Part shown: positions 1 through 9,662 of the stretch, one piece after another | How the letters are laid out: every line of letters begins with the position of its first letter | Position numbering within the stretch: position 1 is the stretch's first letter | Assembly (NCBI GenBank): GCA_021739645.1 | Contig: JAIPBL010000018.1 | Span: 1-64,000 of the forward strand | Source of the DNA: Saprospiraceae bacterium | GTDB taxonomy: Bacteria; Bacteroidota; Bacteroidia; Chitinophagales; Saprospiraceae | Length of the DNA: 64,000 bases | Direction of reading: 5' to 3' | Notes under the pieces: generated by a model | Databases searched by the model: none | Told to the model about the DNA's origin: nothing | Seen by the model: only the letters and a program-made list of their open reading frames with translations | Position numbers and translations under genes: made by a program

Positions 1-104
1 AAGTAGAGGAATCGAAATTTGGGAAATCGGGTGGGATACCCGCCCGGGAGGCCCGCAAGATTGAACTGGGGGACCCCCCCAAGCCCTAGGAAAGTTACAA
101 ATTA

Positions 105-139
105 AAAAAGGCCAGCCGGAGACTCCGGCTGGCCTTTTT
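105..139. terminator. Rho-independent terminator hairpin
   Basis: A perfect palindrome (GGCCAGCCGGA, 3-nt loop, TCCGGCTGGCC) is flanked by A and T runs, so it can stop transcription in either direction. It separates whatever lies left of the window from the tetR-efflux unit. Positions 1-104 show no credible gene. Confidence 0.9.
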
Positions 140-239
140 AAATTTTGTTGAAAAATATTTTGGAAACTATTAAACCATTCAAAGTTTCCTATGTTTCCGT
201 GAATCATTGAGTATGAAATTAGAAACAGCAGTGAACTAA

Positions 240-851
240 ATGGGTTTTAAAGAAGAAATAATCACTCGTTCGGAACAGCTTTTCATGCGGGTTGGCATCA
301 AGAGTGTCACCATGGACGATGTATCGAAAGAGCTTGGCATTTCCAAAAAGACGTTGTACCAGCATTTTGACAACAAAGACAGCTTGGTCGAAGCTGTGAT
401 AGATACACATGTGGAACGGGAGCAATCATGCACTGAGGAGATAATACTAGGTGCAAAGGATGCCCTGGATGAAATGATTCGAATCGGTGTTTTCCTGGCT
501 TCCACCATTGAGGACGTATCGCCTAGCACCTTGTTTGACCTCCAAAAATACTATTACAAGACTTGGAAAACATTGATGAAAAAGCAAGATGAGCATATCA
601 TCAATAGCGTAGTGCAGAACATCAAAAAAGGCATTGCCGAAGGGAATTATCGAGCAGATATCAATGCTGAGGTTATCGCCAAGATTTACGCCAAAGCGAC
701 CTACATGATTGTAGATGAAATTACCAGCCCTAATTCCAATTATTCGAGGAAGGAAATGATTTGGGAACTGCACAATTATCATATCCACGCCATCGCAACC
801 CCGAAAGGCATGAAACTTTGGAAGAAATACAACACCGAAATAAAATACTAG
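240..851 (+). CDS. TetR/AcrR-family transcriptional regulator
   Basis: A 203-residue DNA-binding protein. Residues about 5-50 form the TetR N-terminal helix-turn-helix, with the recognition stretch VSKELGISKKTLYQHF near residues 28-43. The rest is an all-helical ligand domain without a recognisable specificity. The ATG at 240 puts the helix-turn-helix at the usual distance from the N-terminus. It is 63 bp upstream of, and co-directional with, a complete tripartite efflux operon, so the likely role is control of that pump, perhaps in response to a substrate; this is inferred from context. No clear operator palindrome was seen in the short gap. Confidence 0.9.
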   Translation: MGFKEEIITRSEQLFMRVGIKSVTMDDVSKELGISKKTLYQHFDNKDSLVEAVIDTHVEREQSCTEEIILGAKDALDEMIRIGVFLASTIEDVSPSTLFDLQKYYYKTWKTLMKKQDEHIINSVVQNIKKGIAEGNYRADINAEVIAKIYAKATYMIVDEITSPNSNYSRKEMIWELHNYHIHAIATPKGMKLWKKYNTEIKY

Positions 852-914
852 CGCAGCACATCCTTTAACAGATTAGATACTGTGACCAGTTTTGAACTTA
901 AACTTGTGACCTAA

Positions 915-2270
915 ATGAAGAATGTTAGAAATCACTTGAAATCAATGGCACTTGCCCTGCCGTTCTTTGTCTCCTCGCTCCAAGCACAACAACCGATTGA
1001 CCTAAAAACGGCCATGAAGTATGCTGTGGAGCACCATTCCAGCGTCCAAAAAGCAAAGATTGACATCGCAAAAGGGGAAGAATTGGTGCGGGAGTCATTG
1101 AGCAGCGGTCTTCCTCAACTCAGTGGCGGACTGAACTTAACTGATAACTTGGCCGTGCAAACCAGCTTTGTTCCCGCTGAGTTTTTTGGTGGCCAGGCCG
1201 GAGAATTTGCGAAGGTGCAATTTGGTACCACTTGGAATGCATCTGCCGGCCTTCAACTCAACCAAAAACTCTTTGACAAGACTTGGCTCTTGGGTCTGCG
1301 AGCGAGCAGAGAAGTCACCGATTTCTACAAATTGGTTCTTGACAAAAACAAGGACCAAGTAGTAGCCGATGTAGCCAAACTTTACTTCCAAATCCAGTTG
1401 GGCCGCACCCAGCGGGGTATCTTTGAGGCTAACCTTGGGCAAATCAAAGGCCTGCTCACAGTTACCCAAAAACAGTACGAAAATGGTTTTGGAAAGAAGA
1501 TTGATGTTGACAGACTGCGGGTGCAGCAGTCAAACCTCGAAACCCAAATCATCAACCTCGACCTTCAAATCAAGCAGGCGGAGCAGGCACTGAAGTTTTC
1601 GATGGCTATGCCATTGGAAACGAATATCGTCCTCACAGACACCATTTCCGAAACGATGTTTGACGAAGTAAACTCCGCCATTGCGCAACCGGGCTATACT
1701 TCAAAACCAGATTTGCTCATCCTGAAAAAACAGCAAGAGCTTTACCAGCTCGACGTTGAGCGGTGGAAAGCTGGCTACTTCCCTACCCTTTCATTTTTTG
1801 GCTCCTATAACTATCTTTGGCAAAGCGATAAATTGAGTGAAATCTCAAATGGAAACTTCTGGACAGACTTTTCACAGATTGGACTACAATTAAACGTACC
1901 AATATTTGATGGTTTTTTCAAAAAAAGCAAGGTGCAGACTGCCCAACTCAACATCCAACAGACTGCCCAAAATTACAACCTTGCGAAACTAGGTCTCCAA
2001 CTCAACCACGAGGCGGCCATTACCTCCTTGGCTGTTAACCAAAACACCTTAAGGAGCATTGTAGAAATTCGAAAAGTAGCCGAAGACGTTTATCGAGTCG
2101 CACAAAGCCGTTACAAAGAAGGGCTTGCACCCATCACCGAATTGCTGGACGCTGAGACTTCATTGCGTCAAACACAATCCAATTACATCACCACGTTGGC
2201 CCAAATAAAGCTGGCCGAAATTGAAATCCTTAGTGCCAACGGCCTCTTGTTGAGAATGATAGAGCAGTAA
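915..2270 (+). CDS. TolC-family outer-membrane efflux channel
   Basis: A 451-residue outer-membrane factor of an RND efflux system. It starts with a signal peptide ending near SSLQAQ and has the two repeated TolC halves: long helices rich in Gln, Asn and Leu alternate with barrel segments (for example FGSYNYLWQ near residue 295). The C-terminal half contains the usual YKEGLAPITELLDAE-type segment seen in family members. Length is normal. It is first of three co-directional genes (channel, adaptor, pump) with gaps of about 50 bp, so co-transcription is likely. In the cell it would form the trimeric exit duct in the outer membrane. The substrate cannot be read from sequence. Confidence 0.93.
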   Translation: MKNVRNHLKSMALALPFFVSSLQAQQPIDLKTAMKYAVEHHSSVQKAKIDIAKGEELVRESLSSGLPQLSGGLNLTDNLAVQTSFVPAEFFGGQAGEFAKVQFGTTWNASAGLQLNQKLFDKTWLLGLRASREVTDFYKLVLDKNKDQVVADVAKLYFQIQLGRTQRGIFEANLGQIKGLLTVTQKQYENGFGKKIDVDRLRVQQSNLETQIINLDLQIKQAEQALKFSMAMPLETNIVLTDTISETMFDEVNSAIAQPGYTSKPDLLILKKQQELYQLDVERWKAGYFPTLSFFGSYNYLWQSDKLSEISNGNFWTDFSQIGLQLNVPIFDGFFKKSKVQTAQLNIQQTAQNYNLAKLGLQLNHEAAITSLAVNQNTLRSIVEIRKVAEDVYRVAQSRYKEGLAPITELLDAETSLRQTQSNYITTLAQIKLAEIEILSANGLLLRMIEQ

Positions 2271-2322
2271 CCAGCTTTTCGAAATAATAAATTACACAAC
2301 TCACAATCAACATTTTATTAAA

Positions 2323-3390
2323 ATGAAACGAATCATAAAACTCGTAATCTGGACGATAGTATTAGGTGGCCTCGGCTATTTTGCCTACACAAAACTTGGC
2401 CAGAACAAAACTAAATTGGAAACAGACGCCAAGCTCACACAAGAACGAAACACCGTGATTCCAGTAGTCACTGGCAAAGTAGAAATGGCCACCATGTCAG
2501 GCGAATTTAATGTGGTGGGCAATTTTGCACCGTATCAGCAGGTTGCAGTTATGAGCGAGACGGCTGGGAAGATTATCACCCTGAACGTCGAAAATGGCTC
2601 AACGGTGCAGGCTGGCGCTACCCTCCTCACTGTTGACAACGACCTACTAAAAATCCAGTTGGAAACCACCAAGACTAACCTTGCCAAAGCGGAAAATGAC
2701 CTCGCTCGCTTGCAAAAACTCTTGGGCGAAGGAGGTGTCACGCAGCAGCAGATCGATGATGCCAAGCTGGGAATCGCAAACCTGAAACAACAAATAAAGG
2801 CTTCGGAAAAACAAATTTCCATGAGCTATGTCAAGGCTCCCATTTCGGGCGTGGTCACAGGTAAAATGGTGGAAAAAGGATCGCTCATTGCGCCAGCCAT
2901 GCAACTGGCCACCATTACCAATATCAGTCGTTTGAAAATGCAGGTCTATTTGACCGAAGACCAAGTGGTGACCATAAAAAAGGGCCAGCGCATTTCCATG
3001 CAGGCTGACCTTTTTCAAGGCAAAAAATTCGAAGGAACGGTAACTTTTATTGACGTAAACGCAGGTAGTGCCCGACGTTACCTCGTCGAAATTGAAATTC
3101 TGAACACAGGCGACAACCTGAAAGCAGGCATGACAGGAACAGTATTTTTTAAGGGTGGTAGCACCCGGCAAGTGCTTTCTGTGCCAAGGGAAGCTATCGT
3201 CGGAAGTTTGCAGGATGCCAAAATCTATGTTATTGAGAATGGCAAAGCAATACTCCGCCCTGTTGTTACGGGTGATGTCTTCGATAGCCATGTTCAAGTG
3301 AAAGATGGCGTGAAAGAAGGTGAACCCATTGTCGTTTCAGGCCAAATCAACCTAGAGGATGGCATGGAAATCAACATCGCTGGGGAATAA
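2323..3390 (+). CDS. RND efflux periplasmic adaptor (membrane fusion protein)
   Basis: A 355-residue membrane fusion protein. A single N-terminal membrane segment (residues about 4-23) anchors it in the inner membrane. It is followed by a lipoyl-like half (VMSETAGKIITLNVENGSTV), a coiled-coil hairpin (about 110-165, rich in Lys, Leu and Gln), the second lipoyl half (SYVKAPISGVVTGKMVEKGS) and the beta-barrel and membrane-proximal domains. This is the HlyD/AcrA order. The adaptor bridges the TolC-type channel encoded upstream and the RND pump encoded 49 bp downstream. Confidence 0.93.
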   Translation: MKRIIKLVIWTIVLGGLGYFAYTKLGQNKTKLETDAKLTQERNTVIPVVTGKVEMATMSGEFNVVGNFAPYQQVAVMSETAGKIITLNVENGSTVQAGATLLTVDNDLLKIQLETTKTNLAKAENDLARLQKLLGEGGVTQQQIDDAKLGIANLKQQIKASEKQISMSYVKAPISGVVTGKMVEKGSLIAPAMQLATITNISRLKMQVYLTEDQVVTIKKGQRISMQADLFQGKKFEGTVTFIDVNAGSARRYLVEIEILNTGDNLKAGMTGTVFFKGGSTRQVLSVPREAIVGSLQDAKIYVIENGKAILRPVVTGDVFDSHVQVKDGVKEGEPIVVSGQINLEDGMEINIAGE

Positions 3391-3439
3391 GTCGGCATGA
3401 ATCCGAACCCGTCAATCATCCACCGTCAACCAAACTAAT

Positions 3440-6400
3440 ATGTCAATCACCGAACTTTCCATAAAAAGGCCCTCGTTCATCCTCGTCATTTTTATCGTAC
3501 TGACTATTTTGGGGGTATTCAGTTACCAAAAATTGTCCTACGAACTTATCCCAAAGTTCAGCGCCCCGTTCGTCATCATCCAGACGTTGTACCCGGGCGC
3601 CAATCCCTCAGAGGTGGAAAACTCCCTCACAAGAAAAATTGAGGACGCTGTTTCCAGCATGGAGAACGTCGTTTCTTTGCGGAGCACCTCATTTGAAAGC
3701 CTGTCTTTTGTGTTCATTGAGCTGAAAGATGGGACCAATATTGACCTTGCGCTGCAAGATGCACAACGCAAGCTCAATGCCAACAGCGGCCAATTTCCAG
3801 AAACGGCAGAGCCGCCATCGCTCACCAAATTTGCCTCGGACGAATTCCCGATTTTGAGCATCGGTGTGACAACCAATGCTTCGCCAGCTGAGTTCTATGA
3901 CCTCGTGGCCGACCGTTTCAAGCCTGCCATTTCCAGTGTGGAAGGCGTGGGTGATGTGCGCATCATCGGTGGGCAAGAGCGGGAAATACAGGTACATGTG
4001 AACCGACAGGCATTAGAAGCCCGGAACATGACGATACTACAAGTGGTTCAGGCTGTGAAGCAGGCCAACCTTGATTTCCCTACTGGAAAAATAGAAAACC
4101 AGGATGAGCAAATCATCATACGATTGGCTGGCAAATTCCAGACGGTAGAAGACCTGAAAGGGCTTGTGGTAGCTAATTCCCCAATGGGAGGCCTGCCTGT
4201 TAAGCTGGGAGAAATTGCCGAGGTGAGCGATGGCCTCAAAGACATCACCAGTATGAGCCGGGTGAACAGCAAAAGTGCTATAGGGATTCAGGTGCTAAAA
4301 ACCACTGACGCCAATGCCGTGGCTGTGGCAGAAGGTGTTATTGCTCAGCTAGAAAAACTCAAAACCCAGTACAAAGACAAAGGTTTCAACTACGATATTG
4401 CGAACAACCAAACTGACTTCACGATTGAGGCTGTTAATGCTGTGACGCACGACTTGCTCTTGGCCATTGTGTTGGTGGCAGTGGTAATGCTCTTTTTCTT
4501 ACACTCCATTCGTAACGCTTTGATTGTGATGGTGGCTATTCCGACCTCGCTCGTTGCCACCTTTATTATGATGTACGCCGCTGGTTTTACGCTCAATCTG
4601 ATGACATTGCTCGCCATGTCGCTCGTCATTGGTATCCTAGTGGATGATAGCATTGTGGTTCTGGAAAACATTTATCGGTACATGGAGCACGGTGTCAAGC
4701 GAAAACGAGCGGCATTCATTGGGCGAAACGAGATTGCCTTCACTGCTCTTTCCATAACCCTCGTGGACGTGGTGGTATTCGTACCCATCGCCCTAACATC
4801 CGGCATTGTCGGCAATATTATGCGGTCATTTGCGCTAGTTGTCACCTTTGCCACCCTGATGTCGCTTTTCGTTTCGTTTACGCTGACGCCAATGCTCGCC
4901 AGTCGTTTCTCAAAAGTGGAAGCCTTCAATAAAAAGACCATTTGGGGGATGATACTGAACGGATTCGAGGGCATCATTCATCGGGTAAACAACTGGTATG
5001 CACGGGTATTGGGAAGGGTGCTGAACCCGATGAAAATCCCCTACCCTGCTCCTCGCCTCCGTGCCATTGAAGCAAAAGAAGCCCTTGATGGCATTCCAAG
5101 GCGAAAACACTACAACATTTTCTTGGCTTCGTTCCTGGTTTTTGTGGGAATCGTCATCATTTTCATCAGTTCATTTGGGCTGATTTCCAACGGTTATATT
5201 GGTACGGCTTTTATCCAGCCAGGCGACCGTGGCGAGTTTATCATGAAACTTGAACTACCCAAGGATGCTACGCTTCGGGAAACCAATTTGGCTACACAGA
5301 AGGCCGAAATGTTTTTCGAAAAGAAAAAAGAGGTTATTAAAGTCTTCTCAACAATTGGCAGGACTTCCGGTCAGTTCGGTGGCCAAAACTTGGCTTATAC
5401 TTCGGAAATGACCATGAAGCTAGTCCCAGCAAAAGAGCGTGGAGGTGTCACCACTGACATTTATGCTCAAAGGGTCAGAAACGAACTGGAACGGGAACTG
5501 CCTGGAGTAAAAGTTACGACCTCCCCTGTGAGCTTTTTTGGAGGTGCGGATGAAGCCAGACTCCAAGTTTATATAAGTGGGTCTGATAAGGTAGCGGTGA
5601 TGGACTATGCCCGCAAGTTATTGGCGGAGGTTAAAAAAATAGAAGGTACGCTGGAGGCAAAACTTTCCATCGAGGAAGGTAGTCCTGAAATCAAAGTGTC
5701 AGTGGACCGAGAGCGCATGGCGCAGCTTGGACTAACGATGGACATGATGGGAGCCACGATGCAAACAGCATTCAACGGCAATGATGATGCTCAATTTCGC
5801 TATGGTTCAAAGGAGTATGATATCAGTATCAAAATGGATGATTTCAATCGAAAAAGTATCAACGATATCGCCAACCTCTCGCTGTTGAACAATCAAGGCC
5901 GGCTCATCCAACTCAACCAGTTCGCTACCGTAGAGCAAACAACTGGCCCCAACCAATTGGAGCGTCTCAACCGTCAACCCTCGGTAATTCTCAAATCCAA
6001 TGTGCTGGGCCGACCCAGTGGTGCAATTGGTGCTGATATCACAAAGTTGATTGAGGAGACCATGAAGCCACCTACCGGGGTAGCAATCATGTATGAAGGC
6101 GACTTGAAGAACCAAGCGGAAGGTTTCACCAGTCTCTTGTTGGCAATGTTCGCCGCCTTGGCCTTTGTTTACCTGATATTGGTCGCCCTGTACGACAGCT
6201 GGTCTTACCCGTTAGTGGTAGGTTTTTCCATTCTTCCGGCCATCTCCGGTGCCTTTTTGGCCATGGCCCTGACCCTGAGCGTTTTGGACATCTTCACCAT
6301 GCTTGGCTTGATTATGATGCTTGGCTTGGTGGCCAAAAACGGTATCCTGCTCGTGGACTTTGCCTCGACAGCCAAGAAAGAACAAGGAATGACTACTATT

Positions 6401-6730
6401 GAATCGCTTGTAGCCGCAGGTCGTACCCGGTTGCGCCCAATCCTCATGACCACCCTTTCCATGTCCATTGGTTTCTTGCCGATTGCCTTGGCGAAAGGCG
6501 CTGGATCAGAATGGAAGAACGGCCTTGCTTGGGCGCTTATCGGTGGTTTGACAAGCTCCATGGTGCTGACCTTGTTCATCGTTCCAGTAGTCTTCCAGTT
6601 TATCGAAGGCTTACGTGATTTGCTTGGCAAGGCCAAAAGCGCTTTGGGCATTCAAAAACAGGAGGAAGAGCTGGACTGGAACCGAGAAATTGACGAGCCG
6701 CTGATTTCGAAGGAGTTCGAGACGCATTGA
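3440..6730 (+). CDS. RND-family efflux pump permease
   Basis: A 1096-residue AcrB/HAE-type inner-membrane transporter driven by the proton gradient. The internal duplication is visible: TM1, a large periplasmic loop, TM2-6, then the repeat. The proton relay is present as the paired aspartates D402-D403 in GILVDDSIVVLEN (TM4) and K966 in LGLVAKNGILLVDF (TM10). A charged stretch near residues 520-560 between the halves is longer than in E. coli AcrB. It closes the tetR-channel-adaptor-pump operon and is followed directly by a strong terminator. Drug or lipid substrate specificity is not predictable here. Confidence 0.95.
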   Translation: MSITELSIKRPSFILVIFIVLTILGVFSYQKLSYELIPKFSAPFVIIQTLYPGANPSEVENSLTRKIEDAVSSMENVVSLRSTSFESLSFVFIELKDGTNIDLALQDAQRKLNANSGQFPETAEPPSLTKFASDEFPILSIGVTTNASPAEFYDLVADRFKPAISSVEGVGDVRIIGGQEREIQVHVNRQALEARNMTILQVVQAVKQANLDFPTGKIENQDEQIIIRLAGKFQTVEDLKGLVVANSPMGGLPVKLGEIAEVSDGLKDITSMSRVNSKSAIGIQVLKTTDANAVAVAEGVIAQLEKLKTQYKDKGFNYDIANNQTDFTIEAVNAVTHDLLLAIVLVAVVMLFFLHSIRNALIVMVAIPTSLVATFIMMYAAGFTLNLMTLLAMSLVIGILVDDSIVVLENIYRYMEHGVKRKRAAFIGRNEIAFTALSITLVDVVVFVPIALTSGIVGNIMRSFALVVTFATLMSLFVSFTLTPMLASRFSKVEAFNKKTIWGMILNGFEGIIHRVNNWYARVLGRVLNPMKIPYPAPRLRAIEAKEALDGIPRRKHYNIFLASFLVFVGIVIIFISSFGLISNGYIGTAFIQPGDRGEFIMKLELPKDATLRETNLATQKAEMFFEKKKEVIKVFSTIGRTSGQFGGQNLAYTSEMTMKLVPAKERGGVTTDIYAQRVRNELERELPGVKVTTSPVSFFGGADEARLQVYISGSDKVAVMDYARKLLAEVKKIEGTLEAKLSIEEGSPEIKVSVDRERMAQLGLTMDMMGATMQTAFNGNDDAQFRYGSKEYDISIKMDDFNRKSINDIANLSLLNNQGRLIQLNQFATVEQTTGPNQLERLNRQPSVILKSNVLGRPSGAIGADITKLIEETMKPPTGVAIMYEGDLKNQAEGFTSLLLAMFAALAFVYLILVALYDSWSYPLVVGFSILPAISGAFLAMALTLSVLDIFTMLGLIMMLGLVAKNGILLVDFASTAKKEQGMTTIESLVAAGRTRLRPILMTTLSMSIGFLPIALAKGAGSEWKNGLAWALIGGLTSSMVLTLFIVPVVFQFIEGLRDLLGKAKSALGIQKQEEELDWNREIDEPLISKEFETH

Positions 6731-6742
6731 TTTTTTAGTCAT

Positions 6743-6777
6743 AAAAAAAGCTGAGTGGCTCCCACTCAGCTTTTTTC
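6743..6777. terminator. Rho-independent terminator after the efflux operon
   Basis: Stem GCTGAGTGG/CCACTCAGC with a 3-nt loop is bracketed by A and T runs. It serves both the efflux operon (plus) and the convergent secreted-protein gene (minus). Confidence 0.92.
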
Positions 6778-6795
6778 TTATTTTTTGAGCTAAAG

Positions 6796-7590
6796 TCAGT
6801 TTTTTATAAAAACACGTGTTTCAAGGTTGCCCTGAAATTGCACACTTGCGAAATACAGGCCATTCGGCAATCCTGAAATATCCAATTGTTTTGAGTTGAC
6901 CACTTCGGTTCGCAAAACCACCTTCCCATTTTCATCCATCATTTTAACGTCGCCTCTTCCAGGGATTTCAATAGTTACAAAATCCTTTGCTGGATTTGGA
7001 AAAAAATTAAGGTTGAACTCCCTTGAGTCATCATTGACAGCTGAAACGAAGGTAGGCAACACAACGGATTTTGAGTTTTTTAAAGCATTGTCACCTGTTT
7101 TTTGCCCATTTCCATTAGCACAAAGTGAAGCAAAGTAGAAATGTATGGAATCATTGGGCACTGAGGCTGGGGCTTTCCAATCGAATGTCCAAGAGGTGCT
7201 ACCGTTTGAAAGTGTGTGGGGGATGGATTGTCTCACATATTGACGGCCACCTGAATTTGCCAAGGAACACCCATTTCCAGCAGTCAAGGTGCCAACTTTT
7301 ACATTACTGCTATCGAGTACCGTTAGTTGAAATCCAGCTTTGATTGCATTGCTGGTATTTATCAGCGTTAAAGAATAGGATTGATTCGCAACTACTGTAT
7401 CCGGCAGTCCTGTAAGTTCAAGACTTCCGGTATAACTCCCATCAGCATGACATCCAGCTGCTTGGCAGGTAGTTTCACCTGGAGCACCCGTTCGTCCAGC
7501 TGGCGGATTGGTGGGATTGATTTTATAAAAGGACAGTGACAAGAAAAATACTGCCGAAAGAACAATTAAGATGGTTAATTTGAATTTCAT
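6796..7590 (-). CDS. Secreted Reelin-like (choice-of-anchor V type) protein with T9SS type A sorting domain
   Basis: The start at 7590 gives 264 residues and a clean signal peptide (MKFKLTILIVLSAVFFLSLS); an in-frame codon at 7617 adds nine residues but spoils it. After processing, a cysteine-containing segment TTCQAAGCHADG precedes a beta-rich domain resembling the reelin-like/choice-of-anchor V family (GFQLTVLDSSN, WKAPASVPNDSIHFYFASLCANG). The last about 75 residues are a T9SS type A sorting domain (FPNPAKDFVTIEIPG ... GLYFASVQF). It should be exported and attached to the cell surface. CQAAGCH resembles a c-type heme site but has one residue too many for CxxCH. The ligand is unknown. Confidence 0.8.
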   Translation of the reverse strand: MKFKLTILIVLSAVFFLSLSFYKINPTNPPAGRTGAPGETTCQAAGCHADGSYTGSLELTGLPDTVVANQSYSLTLINTSNAIKAGFQLTVLDSSNVKVGTLTAGNGCSLANSGGRQYVRQSIPHTLSNGSTSWTFDWKAPASVPNDSIHFYFASLCANGNGQKTGDNALKNSKSVVLPTFVSAVNDDSREFNLNFFPNPAKDFVTIEIPGRGDVKMMDENGKVVLRTEVVNSKQLDISGLPNGLYFASVQFQGNLETRVFIKN

Positions 7591-7658
7591 TTTAGAATAG
7601 TTTGATGTAAAGAACATCTAGGTATTTTTTGAGGCCACAAGGTTGCAATTATACTATA

Positions 7659-7698
7659 AAAAAATCCCGCTTTGAGTGTATTCAAAGCGGGATTTTTT
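7659..7698. terminator. Rho-independent terminator of the OmpA/TSP3 gene
   Basis: Stem ATCCCGCTTTGA/TCAAAGCGGGAT with a short loop and A/T flanks, immediately downstream (minus strand) of the gene at 7722-9299. Confidence 0.9.
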
Positions 7699-7721
7699 GC
7701 AAATAATCAGCAGTGTAAACC

Positions 7722-9299
7722 TTAGTTTGGACTGAGGGTGAATACTACACGACGGTTTCTCTGCCGACCAGTGTTGGTGCTGTTGTCGCCAATTGGGTTG
7801 CTTTCACCGTGCCCTTTGAATGACAAAATAGCCTTTTCGACACCTCTATCAGCAAGGAAGTTGTAACATGTTCTAGCCCTGTTTTCAGACAATTGCTGGT
7901 TGGCGAAATCATTTCCCCGATCATCAGTGTAGCCGTCGATTGAAAGCTTGAAGCCTGGGTAGCGGCTGAGTATTTCAGCGATTTGCTCAAGTACTTTAAC
8001 TGAAGAAGGCAACAATTTGTCACTATTAGTTTCAAATTGAACATTGCGCATAGCAAGATCTAACACAGCCTTGTCTTCAGCTTTGATTTCAGGGCATCCT
8101 TGGTTGCTAGCAAGCCCTGGAAGTGTAGGACACTTATCTTTAGGGTCTTCAATGCCGTCATTGTCCGTATCAGCACAACCATTGAATCTCTTTATTCCTG
8201 GGTCATTCGGGCAAGCATCTTCATTATCTGCAATGCCATCATTGTCCGTATCAGGACATCCTGTAAATTCAGCGGTGCCTGGTTCATTCGGGCATGCATC
8301 CTCAGCATCAGTGATGCCATCACGGTCAGAGTCTGGGCAGCCGTTCATCGCTGGAATACCAGCAACTGTTGGGCAATTATCTTCTTTGTCAATTATATTG
8401 TCACCATCAGTGTCAGGGCAACCAGAAAAGCGGCGAAGTCCAGCATCATCTGGACAATCATCGGCGTTGTCAGCAACACCATCTCCGTCACGGTCTGGGC
8501 ACCCGTTCATCCTTTGCTCGCCAGCATCATTCGGGCATGCATCTTCTCGGTCGGCAATTCCATCGCCATCTGTATCAGGGCAACCACCAAGTTCAACTGG
8601 GCCTGCAATGGTTGGGCATGCATCTTCTTCATCGGCAACTCCATCATCGTCAGAGTCTTTGTCACCAAATGTGAAACCGATAATCAAGCCGCCAAAATTA
8701 TACACGTCTTTGATATCAGGATTACCGGTCTGCTCTCCAACACCATCGATTTGATCACTAAAAGTTAGCCTAGTGGCGTATTCCAAGCCAAGATACAATT
8801 TGCTCGAAATGTCGTATCGGAGCCCTAGCCCAATTGGAAGGCTAAAATGAGTATTACTGATGTCAGTATCCCCGTTTTTAGTTTTAGGATCGCCAATGTT
8901 AACGCCGATACCCCCAAGCAAATAGGGAGAAAAAGTCTTCTTAAATGTGGTTCCATCGTAACGACGTTTACCAAGGAAATCATATTCACCAATGACAGCC
9001 AACTCTATCAATGACTTAGAAAAGCTTGCTCCCCGATTTTCATTGCCCGGATTGTCTTTATCGTTGGCTTCCAGTTTGCCATAGTTGAGGCTACCACGAA
9101 TACCAAAATTGGGTGTAGCCTGGTTCTTTACCATTATGCCAAATGCAGGGCTTGCGTTTTCAAACACAGGCCGGTCTTTTTCAACCAAGTCCCCCCAATA
9201 GTTGGACATCCCCAAAAAGATTCCTCCTCCCCATTTTTGCTGTGAGGAAGCCAACAAAGGGAGCAGTGTAATTAAGAGAAGTAATTTTACTTGTTTCAT
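7722..9299 (-). CDS. OmpA-family outer-membrane protein with seven thrombospondin type 3 repeats
   Basis: A 525-residue envelope protein. It has a signal peptide (to about residue 19), an N-terminal 8-strand barrel-like domain (about 20-210), seven tandem calcium-binding TSP3 units of about 27 residues (D-x-D-x-DG-x-x-D ... CP ... GCP, about 215-405), and a C-terminal OmpA peptidoglycan-binding domain (NVQFETNSDKL ... SIDGYTDDRG ... NRRVVF). The protein would tie the outer membrane to peptidoglycan, with a calcium-stiffened linker. The regular repeats produce long open frames on the opposite strand that are not genes. A TAACTTTG promoter about 170 nt upstream implies a long 5' leader. Confidence 0.93.
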   Translation of the reverse strand: MKQVKLLLLITLLPLLASSQQKWGGGIFLGMSNYWGDLVEKDRPVFENASPAFGIMVKNQATPNFGIRGSLNYGKLEANDKDNPGNENRGASFSKSLIELAVIGEYDFLGKRRYDGTTFKKTFSPYLLGGIGVNIGDPKTKNGDTDISNTHFSLPIGLGLRYDISSKLYLGLEYATRLTFSDQIDGVGEQTGNPDIKDVYNFGGLIIGFTFGDKDSDDDGVADEEDACPTIAGPVELGGCPDTDGDGIADREDACPNDAGEQRMNGCPDRDGDGVADNADDCPDDAGLRRFSGCPDTDGDNIIDKEDNCPTVAGIPAMNGCPDSDRDGITDAEDACPNEPGTAEFTGCPDTDNDGIADNEDACPNDPGIKRFNGCADTDNDGIEDPKDKCPTLPGLASNQGCPEIKAEDKAVLDLAMRNVQFETNSDKLLPSSVKVLEQIAEILSRYPGFKLSIDGYTDDRGNDFANQQLSENRARTCYNFLADRGVEKAILSFKGHGESNPIGDNSTNTGRQRNRRVVFTLSPN

Positions 9300-9471
9300 G
9301 ACTAAATTTTTGGATTCAACTGGCTAAATTTTGTAAAAAAGAATTTTGTTCTTCTTGATTACGAAATTTAAACTGTTCGGTATTGAGAATTAGTAATATG
9401 CCAATGGGTAATAGCTGTAAGCCTAGAAAAGAATTGAAATTGCAACACAGAAACTGATTGAGTTTACGGTG

Positions 9472-9502
9472 CAAAGTTAATTTTTTTTTTTGATTCAAAA
9501 AA
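9472..9502 (-). promoter_or_regulatory. Candidate Bacteroidota promoter for the OmpA/TSP3 gene
   Basis: On the minus strand TTTTTTG (9502-9496) and TAACTTTG (9479-9472) are spaced about 16 nt apart, close to the TTTG/TAnnTTTG consensus. The inferred start near 9465 leaves a leader of about 165 nt before the ATG at 9299. Confidence 0.55.
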
Positions 9503-9556
9503 TTTCGCATAGGAGAAAGATGTGTTTGCTTCAAATTTCCATGGATTCAACGATTC

Positions 9557-9587
9557 TTGAGTTAAACTGTTTAAAAGCCTAATTTTG
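9557..9587 (+). promoter_or_regulatory. Candidate promoter for the Hsp70 gene
   Basis: TTG (9557-9559), 20 nt, then TAATTTTG (9580-9587), matching the Bacteroidota -33/-7 pattern. Transcription would begin near 9594, about 70 nt before the chosen ATG. The 9300-9662 gap otherwise holds only AT-rich sequence and the divergent promoter. Confidence 0.5.
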
Positions 9588-9662
9588 CTTTGGTAATTGT
9601 AGAAAGTGGATGAATCATTATTCACTTCAATAACACAAATTTTATTCAAATTTATTTGTAAG

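Noticed and set aside
1-104. Possible end of a gene or RNA at the left edge
   Set aside because: No open frame or RNA-like structure can be supported before the terminator.
2647-3297. 216-codon minus-strand frame inside the efflux adaptor gene
   Set aside because: It is fully antisense to a well-supported membrane fusion protein and has no family resemblance.
8044-8768. Two long plus-strand open frames (over 220 codons) opposite the OmpA/TSP3 gene
   Set aside because: They mirror the regular TSP3 repeats on the other strand, have repetitive improbable composition and no start context; the minus-strand protein is clearly real.
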